A stretch of DNA of 64,000 nt from Diogma glabrata (Eukaryota > Arthropoda > Insecta > Diptera > Cylindrotomidae): NCBI GenBank assembly GCA_963693315.1, contig OY856188.1, positions 95,351,745-95,415,744 of the forward strand, read 5' to 3'. Position 1 is the stretch's first letter, and the number at the start of each line of letters is the position of its first letter. Below are positions 1-12,615 of the stretch, piece by piece. Made by a program: the position numbers and the translations under genes. The notes beneath the pieces were generated by a model, which saw only the letters and a list, made by a program, of their open reading frames with translations, searched no databases and was not told the origin of the DNA.

Positions 1-1730
1 AACCATTAATATTTAATTTTACAATCCCCTAAAATTGACTCACTCTACGTTTCCATTCGTTTAATTTCACCATACTATTTGAATTTGGATTCTCCATATA
101 CTAACCGCGATTAAACAACAAAGTTTTCAAACCTAAAAACAGCTGTGCGTGTTTGTCCAATCGTCAACATGCAAAGAATTGTTATCTTGCTTTGTTAAAC
201 ATTCGATTTTTCTCTGTATGAATATTTTACTCCAAACAATCTTTCCGTTATGGAACTGAACTTCACTGTACTGCTGTTGTGGATTGTAGTTTTGTAATAC
301 CTAAACACCATAACGTCGAGTGAACTTGAATTTAATTCATTTTAAATTCAGTGTTAAATGTTATTAATGTATCGGAAATGATTTGTGTCGCAAAATTATT
401 TTTGTGCAATATTACCAAATCATAAACGGTTTTGTGTAACTATAAAAGGTCCTAATAATTATATGCTTGATGTAAATTAATTGTCTTACATCTAAAACCC
501 TGTATTCGAGTTTTTTTCGCTACTGAAATTTTTGGCTATATAATGAGCCACTGTAACTTTTCATAGGTTTATTATTCTATTACATTTTCAATTTGGTGTT
601 TGACGCTCTAAGTTGTGAAGTTCATTTTTTTTTTATTCTGATTGGATTTGGATACGGTCGAGCTGTCAGTTCTAAAAGATGGAAGAATTAAAACATTGAA
701 GCCGATCATATTGTGTTCTATAATTCTTGGATTGCTGATTTTCTGCATGTAAGTGTTGAACGACATTCAATGTCGATTAATTAGAACTCCTAGTATTCAA
801 TTGTACAGTAACTAGTTCGATAAATGGTACAATTCTAGTAAATATAAATTGTCGAACTTTTGGATAGCGGACATTTTAATTAAAAATAAATAATTATTAA
901 ATGTACCTCAAATTTAGAAAAATGATCGGGACTGTGATAGTTAGATTAAATAATTCTATCCGATTCAAAATAATCAGTCAATACTTAGGTAACTTGTGTC
1001 GTCTCATTAAATTAAATTATTAAACTTTTGTGTTTAGTTGACAAATCAGATATATCTAAAATTAAAATTGTTAATTTTACTTAGAGGTAATGCAAGAACT
1101 TGTGACGTTGTATTGTGTGGAAAATCGTGTTAAATCTATTAATTCTGCTAGTGCCATCATTCATCTGATGATTGGAACAATTTGTATTTTTTTTTTGTCA
1201 TTAAAATTAAATTATTAAGCTTTTGTGTAATACCTAGTTCAATTAAGCGTAAAGCAAAAAAAAATTTCTGTTAAGTGTAATTAATAATTAGTCAACAATT
1301 TGTGACGTTATTTTGTGTGAAACGATTAATTATATCGAATCTAGTGGAATTATAATAATAAAAAAAAACCATTTTTGTTAATTATTACGGGTAGATACAA
1401 GGAAACACAGTATTTACGGTGGCCAACATAAAGAGTGCTCCAATCACGTACCGTAAGAAAATATTACCTCGAGGAACCAGCCGAACCGTTATTTCACAAA
1501 AGGTATATTCTGGTCTAAGTTAACCTTATTGTACAATTATAAATTATATAAAACTGTGTGCCTAATATTTTTGGTTTAACCATATATATCTTCTAAAAAA
1601 AATATATGTCCTTGAGTGACTTGCGAGTGCGGTTTTTGGTTTTAAATATCAGGCAGGGTGAAATGATGCAAAGATCAAATGAGCGTTATGTCTGGATATT
1701 ATAATGTAATTTTTTTTGGTAGATAGACCC
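1..1730. other. AT-rich intergenic DNA with a short direct duplication
   Basis: I see no credible coding region here. A segment at about 1005-1140 recurs in diverged form at about 1198-1340. Both copies carry an ATTAAATTATTAA(A/G)CTTTTGTGT stretch followed by TTGTGACGTT and a TTGTGTG(G)AAA motif. This suggests an old tandem duplication of roughly 190 bp. The rest is AT-rich sequence without recognisable features. Confidence 0.5.
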
Positions 1731-1798
1731 ACAGTTGCTATCTGACTAAAAACCGTTATCATATCACGGATAACGGTTTTTAGTCAGATAGCAACTGT
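1731..1798. repeat. Perfect inverted repeat, 30-bp arms, 8-nt loop
   Basis: The arms at 1731-1760 and 1769-1798 are exact reverse complements around the loop ATATCACG. A partial extra copy of the arm motif AAAAACCGTTATC lies at about 1834-1847, followed by TGTGATAT. The motif CTGTGATA(T/A) also recurs near 1884, 1956 and 2070, so the hairpin sits in a small zone of short repeats. It could be a recent local inversion-duplication or a mini-foldback element. Confidence 0.85.
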
Positions 1799-2439
1799 AT
1801 TATTAGAGAGCTCTACAAGTTTCATTTTGATTAAAAACCGTTATCTGTGATATTGTTCGTGATTAACAGTATAATACGACTCCCTGTGATATTTTAATTT
1901 AAAAATAATTGACTGTTGGTGATCGCTAGAAAGATTCTTACTGATAATAAAAAAGTATTGAACTGTGATATAGCTTGTATTTGTCCAGTTAGATAATAAT
2001 GCCGTGGATATTTTAAAATTTATAATCATTAAGAGAAGCGCCTGAAATTTCGTGGCTTGTTCTTATTCTAACTGTGATAAAGCCAGCCTAAGTGTTTAGC
2101 AAAAATAAAAAAAATATATATGTATTAGTGAAACGAAAATATGTTATGTGTCTGTATTCGTCCTAGGATAGGTAACTTATTGATTTTGTTTTGTTGACTG
2201 TTAAGTTAGAACTTCTAGTGCAATTTGTTATCAATGAAGAATAACGTTAATTAGTATGACTAGGCATTATTTGAATTACCTTTAGAAAAACAATCAAGGT
2301 TCTTCCGTATACATTCTACCGTAAATAAAATCAAAAGTAAAATTGTATATTAATGCTATATGCTAATAGATTTATTTTGATGTCTAAAGTAACAAAAATT
2401 TTTTTTGCGTTGAATATATCAAATTTGGGAAAAGAAAAC

Positions 2440-3640
2440 TATTCGTGTTTCTTGAAACTTTATTCAACATTCGTATATACAACTCCTTACATTATATTTG
2501 CATCACATTCAACTGCATTTACAATTCATCCACCGTTTGCTTATACCAAATGTTGCCTGGCATTTTCCGCCTGTTCAGCTGCATTTACCAGTTTATTCAA
2601 CGTTCACCTATACCACTTGCTGCGTTGTACTATCATCGTATTCACATATAAATTACAAACTTGTTCAACGATTTAATCACCGATTATTTATAATAATTAC
2701 TACCTGGAATTTTCGACCTATTCAACTATATCTGCGAATTTATTCAGCGAGTATCTATCCTAGTTATTGCTTTGAATTTTCCACGTAGTCAACTAAGATT
2801 ATAAGATCATACAACCATTATTGGTATCAATTATTGCATTGGATCTTCGACGTATTCCACTAATCGTGCAATATATTCAATGATTATTTAGTTTCAACGT
2901 AGTCAACTATATTACAAATTTAATCAACATTTAAATATACAATTAGATACATTGTATTTTTTTTTATAACGTATTCAACTATAATTATAAAATTTATTCA
3001 ACGATTGGTTGTACCCATTATTGCTACGTATATTTTTTCACCGTATTCAGCTACAGGTATAAATTTATTCAACTATTATTTACGATAAATTATTGCTGCG
3101 TACTTTTCAACAAACGCTACTGTAATTATTAATGAGTTCAACGATTATCCATATCAGCTATTACTTGGTACTTTTCAGCTTATTCAACTATAATTATCAA
3201 TTTATGCAACGATTGTTTTATATCAATTGTCGTTTAATATTTATTCAACGTATTCAACTTTAATCATAAATTTTGTTCAACGATTGTTTATATATATTGT
3301 TTCAACATATTCAACTATAATTATCAATTTATGCAACGATTGTTTTATATCAATTGTCGTTTAATATTTATTCAACGTATTCAACTTTAATTATAAGTTT
3401 TGTTCAACGATTGTTTATATACCTTGTTTCAACATATTCAACTATAATTACCTATTTAGGCAACGATTATTTTATATCAATTGTCGTTTGATATTTATTC
3501 AACGTATTCAACTTTAATCATAAATTTTTATTCAACGTTACTTGGTTTCAACCGTAATTACAAATTTATTCATATCAATCGTTATATTGGATTTTCGACA
3601 TATTCAACTATAATTTTAAGTTTATTATCTGAACTTTTCA
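2440..3640. repeat. Degenerate TTCAAC-rich tandem repeat array
   Basis: The motif TATTCAAC, usually followed by TATAATTATAAATTTATTC or GATTGTTTATAT, recurs every few dozen bases over about 1.2 kb. Part of it is an almost exact duplication of about 120 bp (around 3225-3330 against 3345-3450). Small frames of 60-107 codons here are by-products of the repeats. The array ends immediately upstream of the segment at 3655-4010, the same arrangement as at 17985-18340. Confidence 0.75.
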
Positions 3641-3654
3641 CCGCATTTCCCTGT

Positions 3655-4010
3655 ATTGCGGTGCTGATGAAGGGCTTAAATAAGCAGGATTTGGAGGCTA
3701 GGAGGATATAACCATGGGTGAGTGTATTTGATATATCTTCATTTATTCTTATGATTAGGAGGTGTGAGTGTGTGAGTGCATGTGAGTGAATGAGGGGGTT
3801 GAACGTGCCGACCGTGGTTCGTTCGTAATAAGGGGTCGCCAGAGTCTCATCTTTTCACTTGTATTTTTTTTTTCATTTCTGTTAAGTTGATGAAAGTTGC
3901 GTACATTTCCGTATTTGTGCTGAAGTAGCAGGGTTTCTTAATCGTTCCCATGGATTGAAGCTAGTTTGGGGCAAAAAAATAAATCTCGCTAGGTACGCCC
4001 CCTGCGATGC
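3655..4010 (+). repeat. Segment paralogous to 18360-18715, with an ATG next to a splice-donor-like GTGAGT
   Basis: This segment and the one near 18.4 kb share, in order: GCTT(A/G)AATAAG, an ACCAT..G followed by GGTGAGT (a good splice-donor match), GCCAGAGTCTC, a pyrimidine run ending TTTTTTTTTTCATTTC, and a final block around TGAAGCTA...CT(C/A)(G)CTAG(G/A)T. Each is preceded by a CAAC-containing repeat array. I do not recognise the family. It could be the 5' leader of a retroelement or a duplicated untranslated first exon. Confidence 0.5.
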
Positions 4011-4162
4011 CTCTTCGTTGTTCGACAACGAATAAGCACTTCATTACACTATATAAAAATGACATATATGTGTAATATGTCCTCTATTATAATGATATAC
4101 TCAATATGAGCAAAATATCAACGCGGGAAACGGCTAATTTAGATCTTACAGATTTTCATATA

Positions 4163-5663
4163 CAGTAATCCCTCCGATTGCGCGGGTTTTAACTGCGCGA
4201 TTTCCACTGCGCGAGATGAGTTTTCAATACTAATTTTCGCACTGCGCTATTAAGATTTCACACTGCGCGACGTTTAAAATTTTTTTAGAATGTGTAGGTG
4301 AATTTCGTAAAATTAAAATGAAAAAAAAAATTAAATTTCCCACATGGGTCATTCTTTTACAAATCGAACAGATTTGAACAAAATCTGACCGACGGATTTG
4401 TGATTTGGCTTAAACATTTTTTACTGGTATGATATCGAAAAAAATATACGTGTTCGAGGATTTTTTTTTTGGAAAATAGAGGCGATCTAAATTTTGTGAT
4501 TTTTGGTTTGACGACTTATTTTCAAAAATTCATTACTTCGGTTCTATTAATGATAGTAAGCTTTTGTTTTATTTTATTTTAAAGTAAGAAGATGGAATTT
4601 TAATAAAAACTATAGTCAATAAAAATTATTAGCAAATTCCTATTGTTATAAACAAATAAAATCTTAAAATCGATTTTTAGTGATTGCCCTACGTATTCTA
4701 CGTTCAATTTTCAAGAAAAACGTGTTTTTAACTAAGGGAGAAATTAGTTTTACTGTTAGAAATATATTAATTTATCCAGCTCGGGACAACAAAAATTTAT
4801 GGAATTTTTATCTTTCCGCGCTCGATAAATTGATTTATTTCTAATGCTACTCGTACACGAGAGAGCAAAATTGCAGATGACAGAGAGAAAGTGTCTGACT
4901 TATTGCTAAACTGTTTACACATAGGAATTTGTTAATAATTTTTGTAGATAACAATTTTTTTTTTAAGTTCATCTTTTAGCTTTAAAATAAAACAGACAAA
5001 AATGTCTATCATTACCAAAACCGAAGTTATGAATCTTTGAAAATAAGTCTTCAAGCCAAAAATCACGAAATCCTCGAAATTTAGAACCACTCCATTTTCC
5101 AACCCAAAAAAATTCTCGAGCACGTATATCTTTCTTTTCTTGGGAAATGAGAATTTGGAAGTTTTTCTATATAAAAGCCTTAAAATTTCAGCCAAATCAA
5201 ATATGTGTCGGTCAGAAAGATGTTCGGTTTGTAAAAGAATGACCCATATATGTAGCAATTTGCATTACATATTCAGTTTATTTTTAACTGTGTGGCTGGA
5301 ACGTTCAATATAGATCAAATTCAATTTCAAGCCAGTAAAGGTAGAATATTCTAAACAAATTCAGATTATTGATATAATTTTTGTAAATTTAAGTTGTTTT
5401 TTGAAATGTTATTTATGTTAATTTATCTGTTAACTTATGAAGTGTTTTCTTTTTTAAGAGTTGTTGAAGTAATACATGTTTTTCAGGCAGTATATATTCA
5501 TTTTGGTTTAATTATAACTTTAAATTAATTTTTTTTTTCAATTTTTTTCAAAATTTGGAACCGAACCCCCCATTTTCATACAAAATAGAGTTCACATTGC
5601 GCGGTTTTGTACTGCGCGCTGTTTTTCTGGAACGGAACTACCGCGCAGTCGGAGGGATTACTG
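4163..5663. mobile_element. pogo/Tigger-like non-autonomous DNA element, copy 1
   Basis: The terminal inverted repeats begin CAGTAATCCCTCCG(A/G)(T/C)TGCGCGG and the element is flanked on both sides by TA, the target duplication of Tc1/mariner-pogo elements. The CAGTAATCCCTC start resembles pogo/Tigger termini. The subterminal parts carry repeated GCGCGA/CTGCGCG motifs. No transposase is encoded. A second inverted-repeat element (4346-5245) occupies the interior. The other composite copy lies at 37136-38626 in reverse orientation. Confidence 0.85.
4346..5245. mobile_element. Foldback-like element nested in the pogo-like element, copy 1
   Basis: This unit starts GGGTCATTCTTTTACAAA and ends in the reverse complement. 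Its arms, several hundred bases long, are diverged inverted copies of each other; both contain CGAACA, GATTTGGCT and TCGAGGATTT-type blocks. The 108-codon minus-strand frame at 4932-5258 is just one arm read through. A free-standing relative at 22560-23488 without the CAGTAATCC ends shows that this is a separate family inserted into the pogo-like element. Confidence 0.75.
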
Positions 5664-5665
5664 TA

Positions 5666-7560
5666 AATGCTAAAGCTCTTAGAGATAGGGAAAAAATGAT
5701 TTAAAAATTAATTTTTTTTTTTTCAATTTTATCAAGTTTTTTAGTCTAAAACTCTTAGAAACACGTACAGACAGGTTCAACAAACTTATTTTTTTTTAAA
5801 TTTGAGACTAATCCTATAATGGGAAGTAGCTGAAAAATTGAAGACAAAATTCCACCCAACACAACTGTCAAATCTCAAATAAAAGTGTGTAAAAAGAATA
5901 TTATCAAACTATTGCGGCGTGCATTCGATGTTAAACAAACATCGGTGTGTTTTTTAAGTGGACACCCCTACCATATATCCAGATATATGCAAAAAATATT
6001 TACATGAAAATTCAGAAAGCTCTCCTTTTCTATATAGCTTTTGTTCTAAAATATCAACCACAGAGATCAATAGTTTTGTTCTACATTTTCACAGAACAAA
6101 TTAAAATAAAAACAAATTTTGCCATTGTAAAAAATAATAAAAAAAAAATTAAATGGAAGTTAATATTTGAATAATAAATTTTCTATGGAAAACATAAAAC
6201 AATTAAAATTGCCTTTAGCCAAAAATTTAATCGAAATATTTTTATTTAATTTTCAGTTTTCTAATTATTTTCAGACTGAATTTATTATTTTTGTGAAGGT
6301 CAAATGTTCAATGAAGTTTAAATTTTTTGAAGGCTCATAATTCTTTGCTCGTGTTGTGACTAGATATGACAACTCATTACTAGCTATGAGACTAAATAGT
6401 GGCTATACAATTTAATTCTAAGCCTTAATAACTGTCCAATTTTGATATTAATTTTTTGACTAAGTGTTCATTGTTCTTTTAATAAAACTAAAATAAGCAG
6501 TTTGAAATTTTGGAATAATTTTACAATAAAAAATAAATGCCAATTGTATAACTGAAACACGGACGTGGAAGTACTCACCTTGATAAACATGGTTTGAAAT
6601 CAAACAATTTATCCAAACAATAAAAATAGCAAACTATTGGAGAAATTTGAGCTTAGTTGGTTGCCATACATTCTAAGATGTATCTAAAATTCAAGCTTTA
6701 TACATAAACATTTATAACTACTGCGAACTTCAATTTTAAACCATATTACGGCAAGAAACCGTTAATCTTGTTGTGCCTTGATAATTTTTCCAACAAAAAA
6801 ATAACACAAACCACAAAAAAATTGTCGTCGATTTTGACGAAATTTTCCAATTTTTTATTCATAAATTCGATGATGATGATGACGTCAACAACGATAAAAT
6901 TGAATTAAAAATATGATTTATGATACCGTCAATCTTTTTTTAGTGACAAAATATTTTTTTTCCTCTGTTTAAAAGAGCATACAAAACGTTAAAAAAATAC
7001 ATTAAAAACGATTAACAAAGAAGTAAAAATGAAACAAAAAAAAAATGTCGAAATGTAAAATGAACGATTCGACAAGGAATATCGATTATGAACATTTTTT
7101 TTAAATGCGAGAAGGATATATTCAAACAAAATTAGATCAAGTGGATTCAAGTAAGTAAATATTTTTCTAGGTAATGATTAATTGTCACCAATTAAAATTG
7201 CTGTCAGTTTTTGACACAACATAAACAGAATGCTGGACATATGATATTATTCAATTGAATATTGATTATTGTTCTCACATACATAATATTGTTTAAAAAC
7301 TAGGTCACAGTCAATTCGTTTTCAATAAATGTCAGAGCAACAAAAACTTGTAATATCTATCTACAAATATACAGTCATCTTTTAGACAACAAATACTCCT
7401 ACCTATTGAACAGCAACATGATCAACTACGATTCATAGGTCAATGTCTGACCTGCATAGAACCAGTTCATGAAAATAGTAAGATGTAAATAAACCTTTGA
7501 CTGGTAAGACAAAAGTTTCAACTACATATCTATCCTAATTGCCCAATTTAAAAAAAAAAT
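5666..7560. other. AT-rich DNA without recognisable features
   Basis: About 1.9 kb of AT-rich sequence with many A and T runs. The 75-codon frame at 5947-6174 has low-complexity composition and no family resemblance that I can see. Nothing here supports a gene. Confidence 0.5.
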
Positions 7561-9390
7561 ATGGAGGGAAAATATGGGCTGAAATCTCACAGCTCTGAGA
7601 TTTTAAGACTTCGGTTTGGGTTATTTGATATTGATATAGTTTTCGGCAAAAAACTTTTATGAGGACATTGTTTTTAGTTATCGGCAGCGATGTTTATCAA
7701 ACATAACTTTTTGTTAAAGTACATGTATTTTTTATTTCTGCTTAGATATGTATTACAAAACTAACACGAAACATCAATACGTTGCCGGAAAATTATAATA
7801 GATCATATTTAACATAATTTAGTGAAAAGATGATACACTCAGCAAACTACTCAAAAACCTCTCCATTTAGCGTTTCGAGAAAATATTACAAAATCACAAA
7901 TTCATATATCTTTAAGAATTCCAAAATTATTGTAAAATTAGAATTAAATCAAATATTTAAACTTTTTCTAAATTCCAATAGTATTTCAAAAATTCTTAAA
8001 AATTCAAACTTTTCCAAAATTCTAAAAATATTGCAAAAATTATTACAAAATCAAAAATTCAAACTTTTATCAAAATTCCAAAAATTATAATAAAATCAAA
8101 AATTAAAAATTTTTCAAAATTCTAAAAAAATTCCAAAAATTCTTACAAAATCAAAAACTAAAACTTTCCAATATTCTAAAAATATTGCAAAAATTATTAC
8201 AAAATCAAAACTACAAACTTTTTTCAAAATTCCAAAAATATTTCAAAAACTATAACAATTTAACAAATTCAAAAATTTCCATGTTCAATTACATTTACGT
8301 CATAAAAACAGCTACATTTTTTTTCCAAAAAATTGGCTAAAAAAATAAATGAAATCGTTTTTTGACCCACTTGACATTATTTTTTTGACAAACTTATAGT
8401 GCCATAATTCTCTATAATAATAATAAAATTTCATATCATACAAATTATTAATCTTATTTTTTTCCAAAAAATCGGGTAAAAAAGTAAATAAAAATCTTAC
8501 TTTTGACACACTTGACAACGTTTTTTTGACAAACTTATAATGCATAAAATTTCATTTCAAACAAATAATTAATTTTATTTTTTTTCCAAAAAATTGGGTA
8601 AAAAAATAAATAAAAATCTTGCTTTTGACACACTTGACAGCATTTTTATGACGAACTTATAGTACCATAATCCTCTATAATAATAATAAAATTTCATGTC
8701 ATACAAATATATTTCATGTCATACAAAAAAGTATTTTATTTTTTTTCCAAAAAATGCTAAAAAATAAACAAAAATCTTTCTTTTGACAAACTTGAGAACA
8801 TTTTTTAAACAAACTTATCAAACCATAATTCTCTATAGTAATAAAAAAAGTTCATATCATACAAATAATTAATTTTATTTTTTTTACAAAAAATTGGGTA
8901 AAAAAATAAATAAAATTTTTTCTTTTGACACACTTGATACCGTTTTTTGACAAACTTCTAATGCAACAATCTAGATTTTGGTCTCACATACCAATCCCGA
9001 CCATCAAGATTTCTCCAAATTCAATGTTCCTACTCGTAATCACTTAAAATGAAAATTTTTTAAGCATAAAATATGCAAATTTCCTTGTTTTGACACACTT
9101 GACGATTTTTTGACACACTTCCGGAACAGTTATTGAACACATCATCCTTTCGGCTCTTTTTATTGAGTAAACCTATTTTTAGAAAATTTTGAAATCCGTC
9201 TAGCGGTTTTATAGATTTCGTAGGTTGTGACGGCCGGCTGGATGGCCGGACGGTCGATAGACAGACATACATTTTTTTTTGCTTTTTTAGAATCAGTATT
9301 TCCTAAAACGGCGAGAAATGCCAAAAAAGTGGGGGTAAGAATTTCACTTTTAGCTCATGAATGTAATACTTAGGTCTTTCAGACCGAAAT
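7561..9390 (-). mobile_element. Unclassified dispersed repeat (element B), copy 1
   Basis: One end carries the small palindrome CTCACAGCTCTGAG and the other end carries GGTCTTTCAGACC next to GAAA. Inside are a degenerate array of AATTCCAAAAAT/TTTCAAAATTC units (about 7900-8270) and a tandem array with units of roughly 140 bp built around TTTTGACACACTTGAC and GACAAACTTATA (about 8310-8960). Related copies lie at 15126-16571, 19078-19806 and 45151-47014. No transposase or clear target duplication is visible, so the class is unknown. Confidence 0.75.
8310..8960. repeat. Tandem array inside element B
   Basis: About four to five diverged units contain, in order, TCCAAAAAATTGGGTAAAAA, AAATAAAAATCTT, TTTTGACACACTTGAC, TTTTTGACAAACTTATA, CCATAATTCTCTATAATAAT and AAATTTCATATCATACAAAT. 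Reverse-oriented counterparts occur at about 45480-45960. The 77-codon frame at 8312-8545 is a reading of this repeat. Confidence 0.75.
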
Positions 9391-9845
9391 AAAATTTAAG
9401 GTCTAGAAAAATCAAAAATTTTTCATCAACAAAAATAAAAACCAACGATATATAAACAAATCTCAGTCCGTGCTACTGCATAAACAAAGCTCCTTAGGCT
9501 TTTTCTTTTATTTAATCTGCAACATAGGTCTCGGAACTATATTTTTGATAAAGTTAAGGAGAAAAAAAACAAAAAATGATTTTTTCCAATGCAAAGATAT
9601 AATCCAAGAGAAAGTTTAACTTATCTTTTCGTGTTTCGGCCTGGATTTAAACCTTCTTCGCCAGTGCCGTGATTCGGATTCTGTTACGGCAGATACGTCA
9701 AATGTATTGCTTGTATTGTTTATCGGTATAAGTTAAGAAAAACATTAAACTGAAACATCTGCAAAACTTTTTTTGTTGATATGTAAATGTTTTGTTAATT
9801 CTGGAGTGTTAAGTGCTTTAAAAAGTTTAAATCTGGACAACGAGG
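9391..9845. other. Short AT-rich spacer
   Basis: This stretch lies between element B copy 1 and the target duplication of the first hAT element. I see no gene or structured repeat in it. Confidence 0.4.
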
Positions 9846-9984
9846 TCCATATACATTGGCGTAACTAGGAAATTATTCTAGGGTGGATCTGGCTCCGCAA
9901 AAAAACAACAACAAATATGTCCTTAATTCATTTACATTTTTTTAATTCATATTTCATAACAAACATTAATAAATTAATATTTCT

Positions 9985-10660
9985 CATGTATTTAATTTAA
10001 TTTTCGATCAATTTTTTTTATAAATTCTTCCAGCACTTGATGCTTATCAATTCTTTTTTTCACTAAATCGTTTTCAATGTGAAGTAGTGCTATATTTGAA
10101 AACCTTTGCTGTGACATTGTGTTTTGTAGTCAAATTTTACTCGCCGCATTGCTGAGAAGCTCCTCTCGCATTCGGCTGAGCTCACTGGAAGACTAATAGC
10201 TATTTGTAGCAGCTTATATGTATTTGGAAAGAATTCTCTCTTTCCTTAAAGTATCTATATTAATTATTTAATTGTTTGATTTAATACAATTACTTAAAAG
10301 TTAAAACTAATTTCTCAGCTTGTAATGAATTAATATCAATCGCACCTACTTTTGGGTAATGATTTACAAAAGGTTCGGCCTTGCTAAAATCCAAATTTAA
10401 AAAGCTAATCTATGGCTTCAGCTAGCGGAAGATTTTCAAATCTATTTTTAAAATTGGAAATCACGCTGTCCATAAGTGGTAAATATATATATATTTTCCA
10501 ATAATCTTTTTTATTAGTATTTGTTGTTGAATTTATTTTACTATTCTTGCCAAGAGTTGATTCAACATAGAATGAATCTAATTTGCTTTGTTCTCGTCGT
10601 CTTTTAGAATTACGAATAGGCTCGACATCTAAATTCTGGTTTTCTGAAAATTGATTTATA
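9985..10660 (-). pseudogene. hAT transposase remnant, C-terminal part
   Basis: Read on the minus strand, the frame around 10141-10200 gives LPVSSAECERSFSAMRRVK, a hallmark of the hAT C-terminal dimerisation domain. It continues after a one-base frame change with SQQRFSNIALLHIENDL, also typical of the family, and ends at a stop near 9985. Upstream (about 10290-10660) are further matching pieces, among them DYWKIYIYLPLMDSVISNFK followed by a leucine-rich stretch, broken by stops. The family resemblance is to the ZMYM/Zaphod-like hAT transposases. Frameshifts and stop codons make it non-functional. A nested element at 10662-11843 cuts it from whatever remains upstream. Confidence 0.8.
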
Positions 10661-10661
10661 T

Positions 10662-11843
10662 CATCCCGTTCGGCAAAAAGCTATCATAATGAGCTCTTAA
10701 AGGTAACCGTTTTTAGATCTGACATCCACAATATTTATTAAAAAGATAACATAAAGATATCAGAAAACCCTCTAATGCGCCACCTGCGGACAACTTTTAG
10801 ATTCCTTCGAAAAGATAGCAGAAATATAACATTTTTCTGAGCTCCGAATGATAGCATATTAGAGATATCAAAAAGTTATTAGGTTCTTGAATTCAAACTT
10901 TAGGTTATTTTTAAATAATTAAAATCAATATTTAACATAATATAATTTTTGTTTTTATTAAATTCAAAAATATATTAATTCTTATACATACTATTATAAA
11001 TAGAAATAATATACAAAATAATGTTTACTGCAGTGGTCTGCTGCTGTTTTTGATTGCTGCTTGCAGGATGTTATCCTGTTTTTAAGCATAATAGGAGTAG
11101 CTGGAAAAATTTTTGTAAATCATTTTCTGAAAGTACAAGGAATTTTAGCAATAAATAAAAATTTATTTTATGAAAGTTCAGAATAATTATACAAATTTAA
11201 CACCGTCTGTCTGTCAAAGAGTCTTTCTCTTGTGGTTAATTTCTAGAAAGTAAATAATAAATAGTAAGGCTAGAGGTTCGTTTTGCACATTACGAGTAAA
11301 TGAAAAGTTTATGTTCTAATTTATATATTATGTACTATTAAGTATTAATGATACGCAGTCAATAATAATAATCACTCAGATACTTACTCAATATAGATTT
11401 ATCCATCATCACCCGATGATGTGGTGCAATAACTAGATCTGCGGCTTGCTCGTTTGACGTTTCGTTGTGACATAATATAACAACTGAAATCAGCTGATTT
11501 GTATTTTGACATCTGTGTTGCCTTTAGTATAATTAAATAATTATTATTATTGTAGTTAATTTTATTAAGTTAATCAAATTTTATTTAGTTAATTTAATTC
11601 TAGAAATTTTAGAAATACTGTTTTTATAACAAAATTGGTATTTGGTGGAATGTTAACAAGATGATATCATTTTTAGGTCATAAAAATGTCGACAGTATAG
11701 TTATCATAAAGGCATCTTTTTGGTCTCCATAAACTGATTTCTTCAAAAGGCTGTCAAAAAATTAAAAATTTTCTGAGTTCTAAAAGACACCATTTTTTAG
11801 ATAGCATTAAGATATCTTTCCGATATTCATGCCGAGCGGGATG
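10662..11843. mobile_element. Inverted-repeat element nested in hAT copy 1
   Basis: The ends are CATCCCGTTCGGCA and TGCCGAGCGGGATG, which are inverted copies with one mismatch. Subterminal blocks such as AGCTATCATAATG and GATAGCATTAAGATATC are shared between the ends. No coding capacity is visible, and I could not define a target duplication with certainty. It interrupts the hAT transposase remnant, so it is younger than that copy. Confidence 0.65.
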
Positions 11844-12062
11844 CCACAGTTTGTCAAACGTGTTTCTTTCTGCCTCAAAAGTTGTTGATAGTTGTAATTC
11901 GCTTATACCGACATCGAAAATGTCATTAAAATCAGTCGTTAAAAGTTATAACCAAATGTCGTAATTAATATGCGAAGTGTTTAAATTTCAAGCGAATTTA
12001 TTAAACACAGAACCGCAGAATACAGATAAAGACATAACTATAAAATAAAAATGTAATGTAGG

Positions 12063-12512
<450 letters not shown>

Positions 12513-12615
12513 TTCTTAAGGATCCGGAACTGCTCTACATAATATGTATATTTGACTTTTCTAAAATGTTTGGATTCAAACATTTTGACTGTTGGTAAGA
12601 ATTTGAATTAGTCCG

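Noticed and set aside
2353..2788. Overlapping plus-strand frames of 68-107 codons
   Set aside because: They read through the TTCAAC tandem repeat; composition follows the repeat and no family is recognisable.
7830..8270. Possible CRISPR-like or satellite array in element B
   Set aside because: Units are degenerate A/T-rich and without constant spacers; they are internal subrepeats of a transposable element in a eukaryotic genome.
7561..9390. Element B as a Helitron
   Set aside because: Both ends have small palindromes, but I find no TC start, CTRR end or A/T insertion site that holds across the copies.
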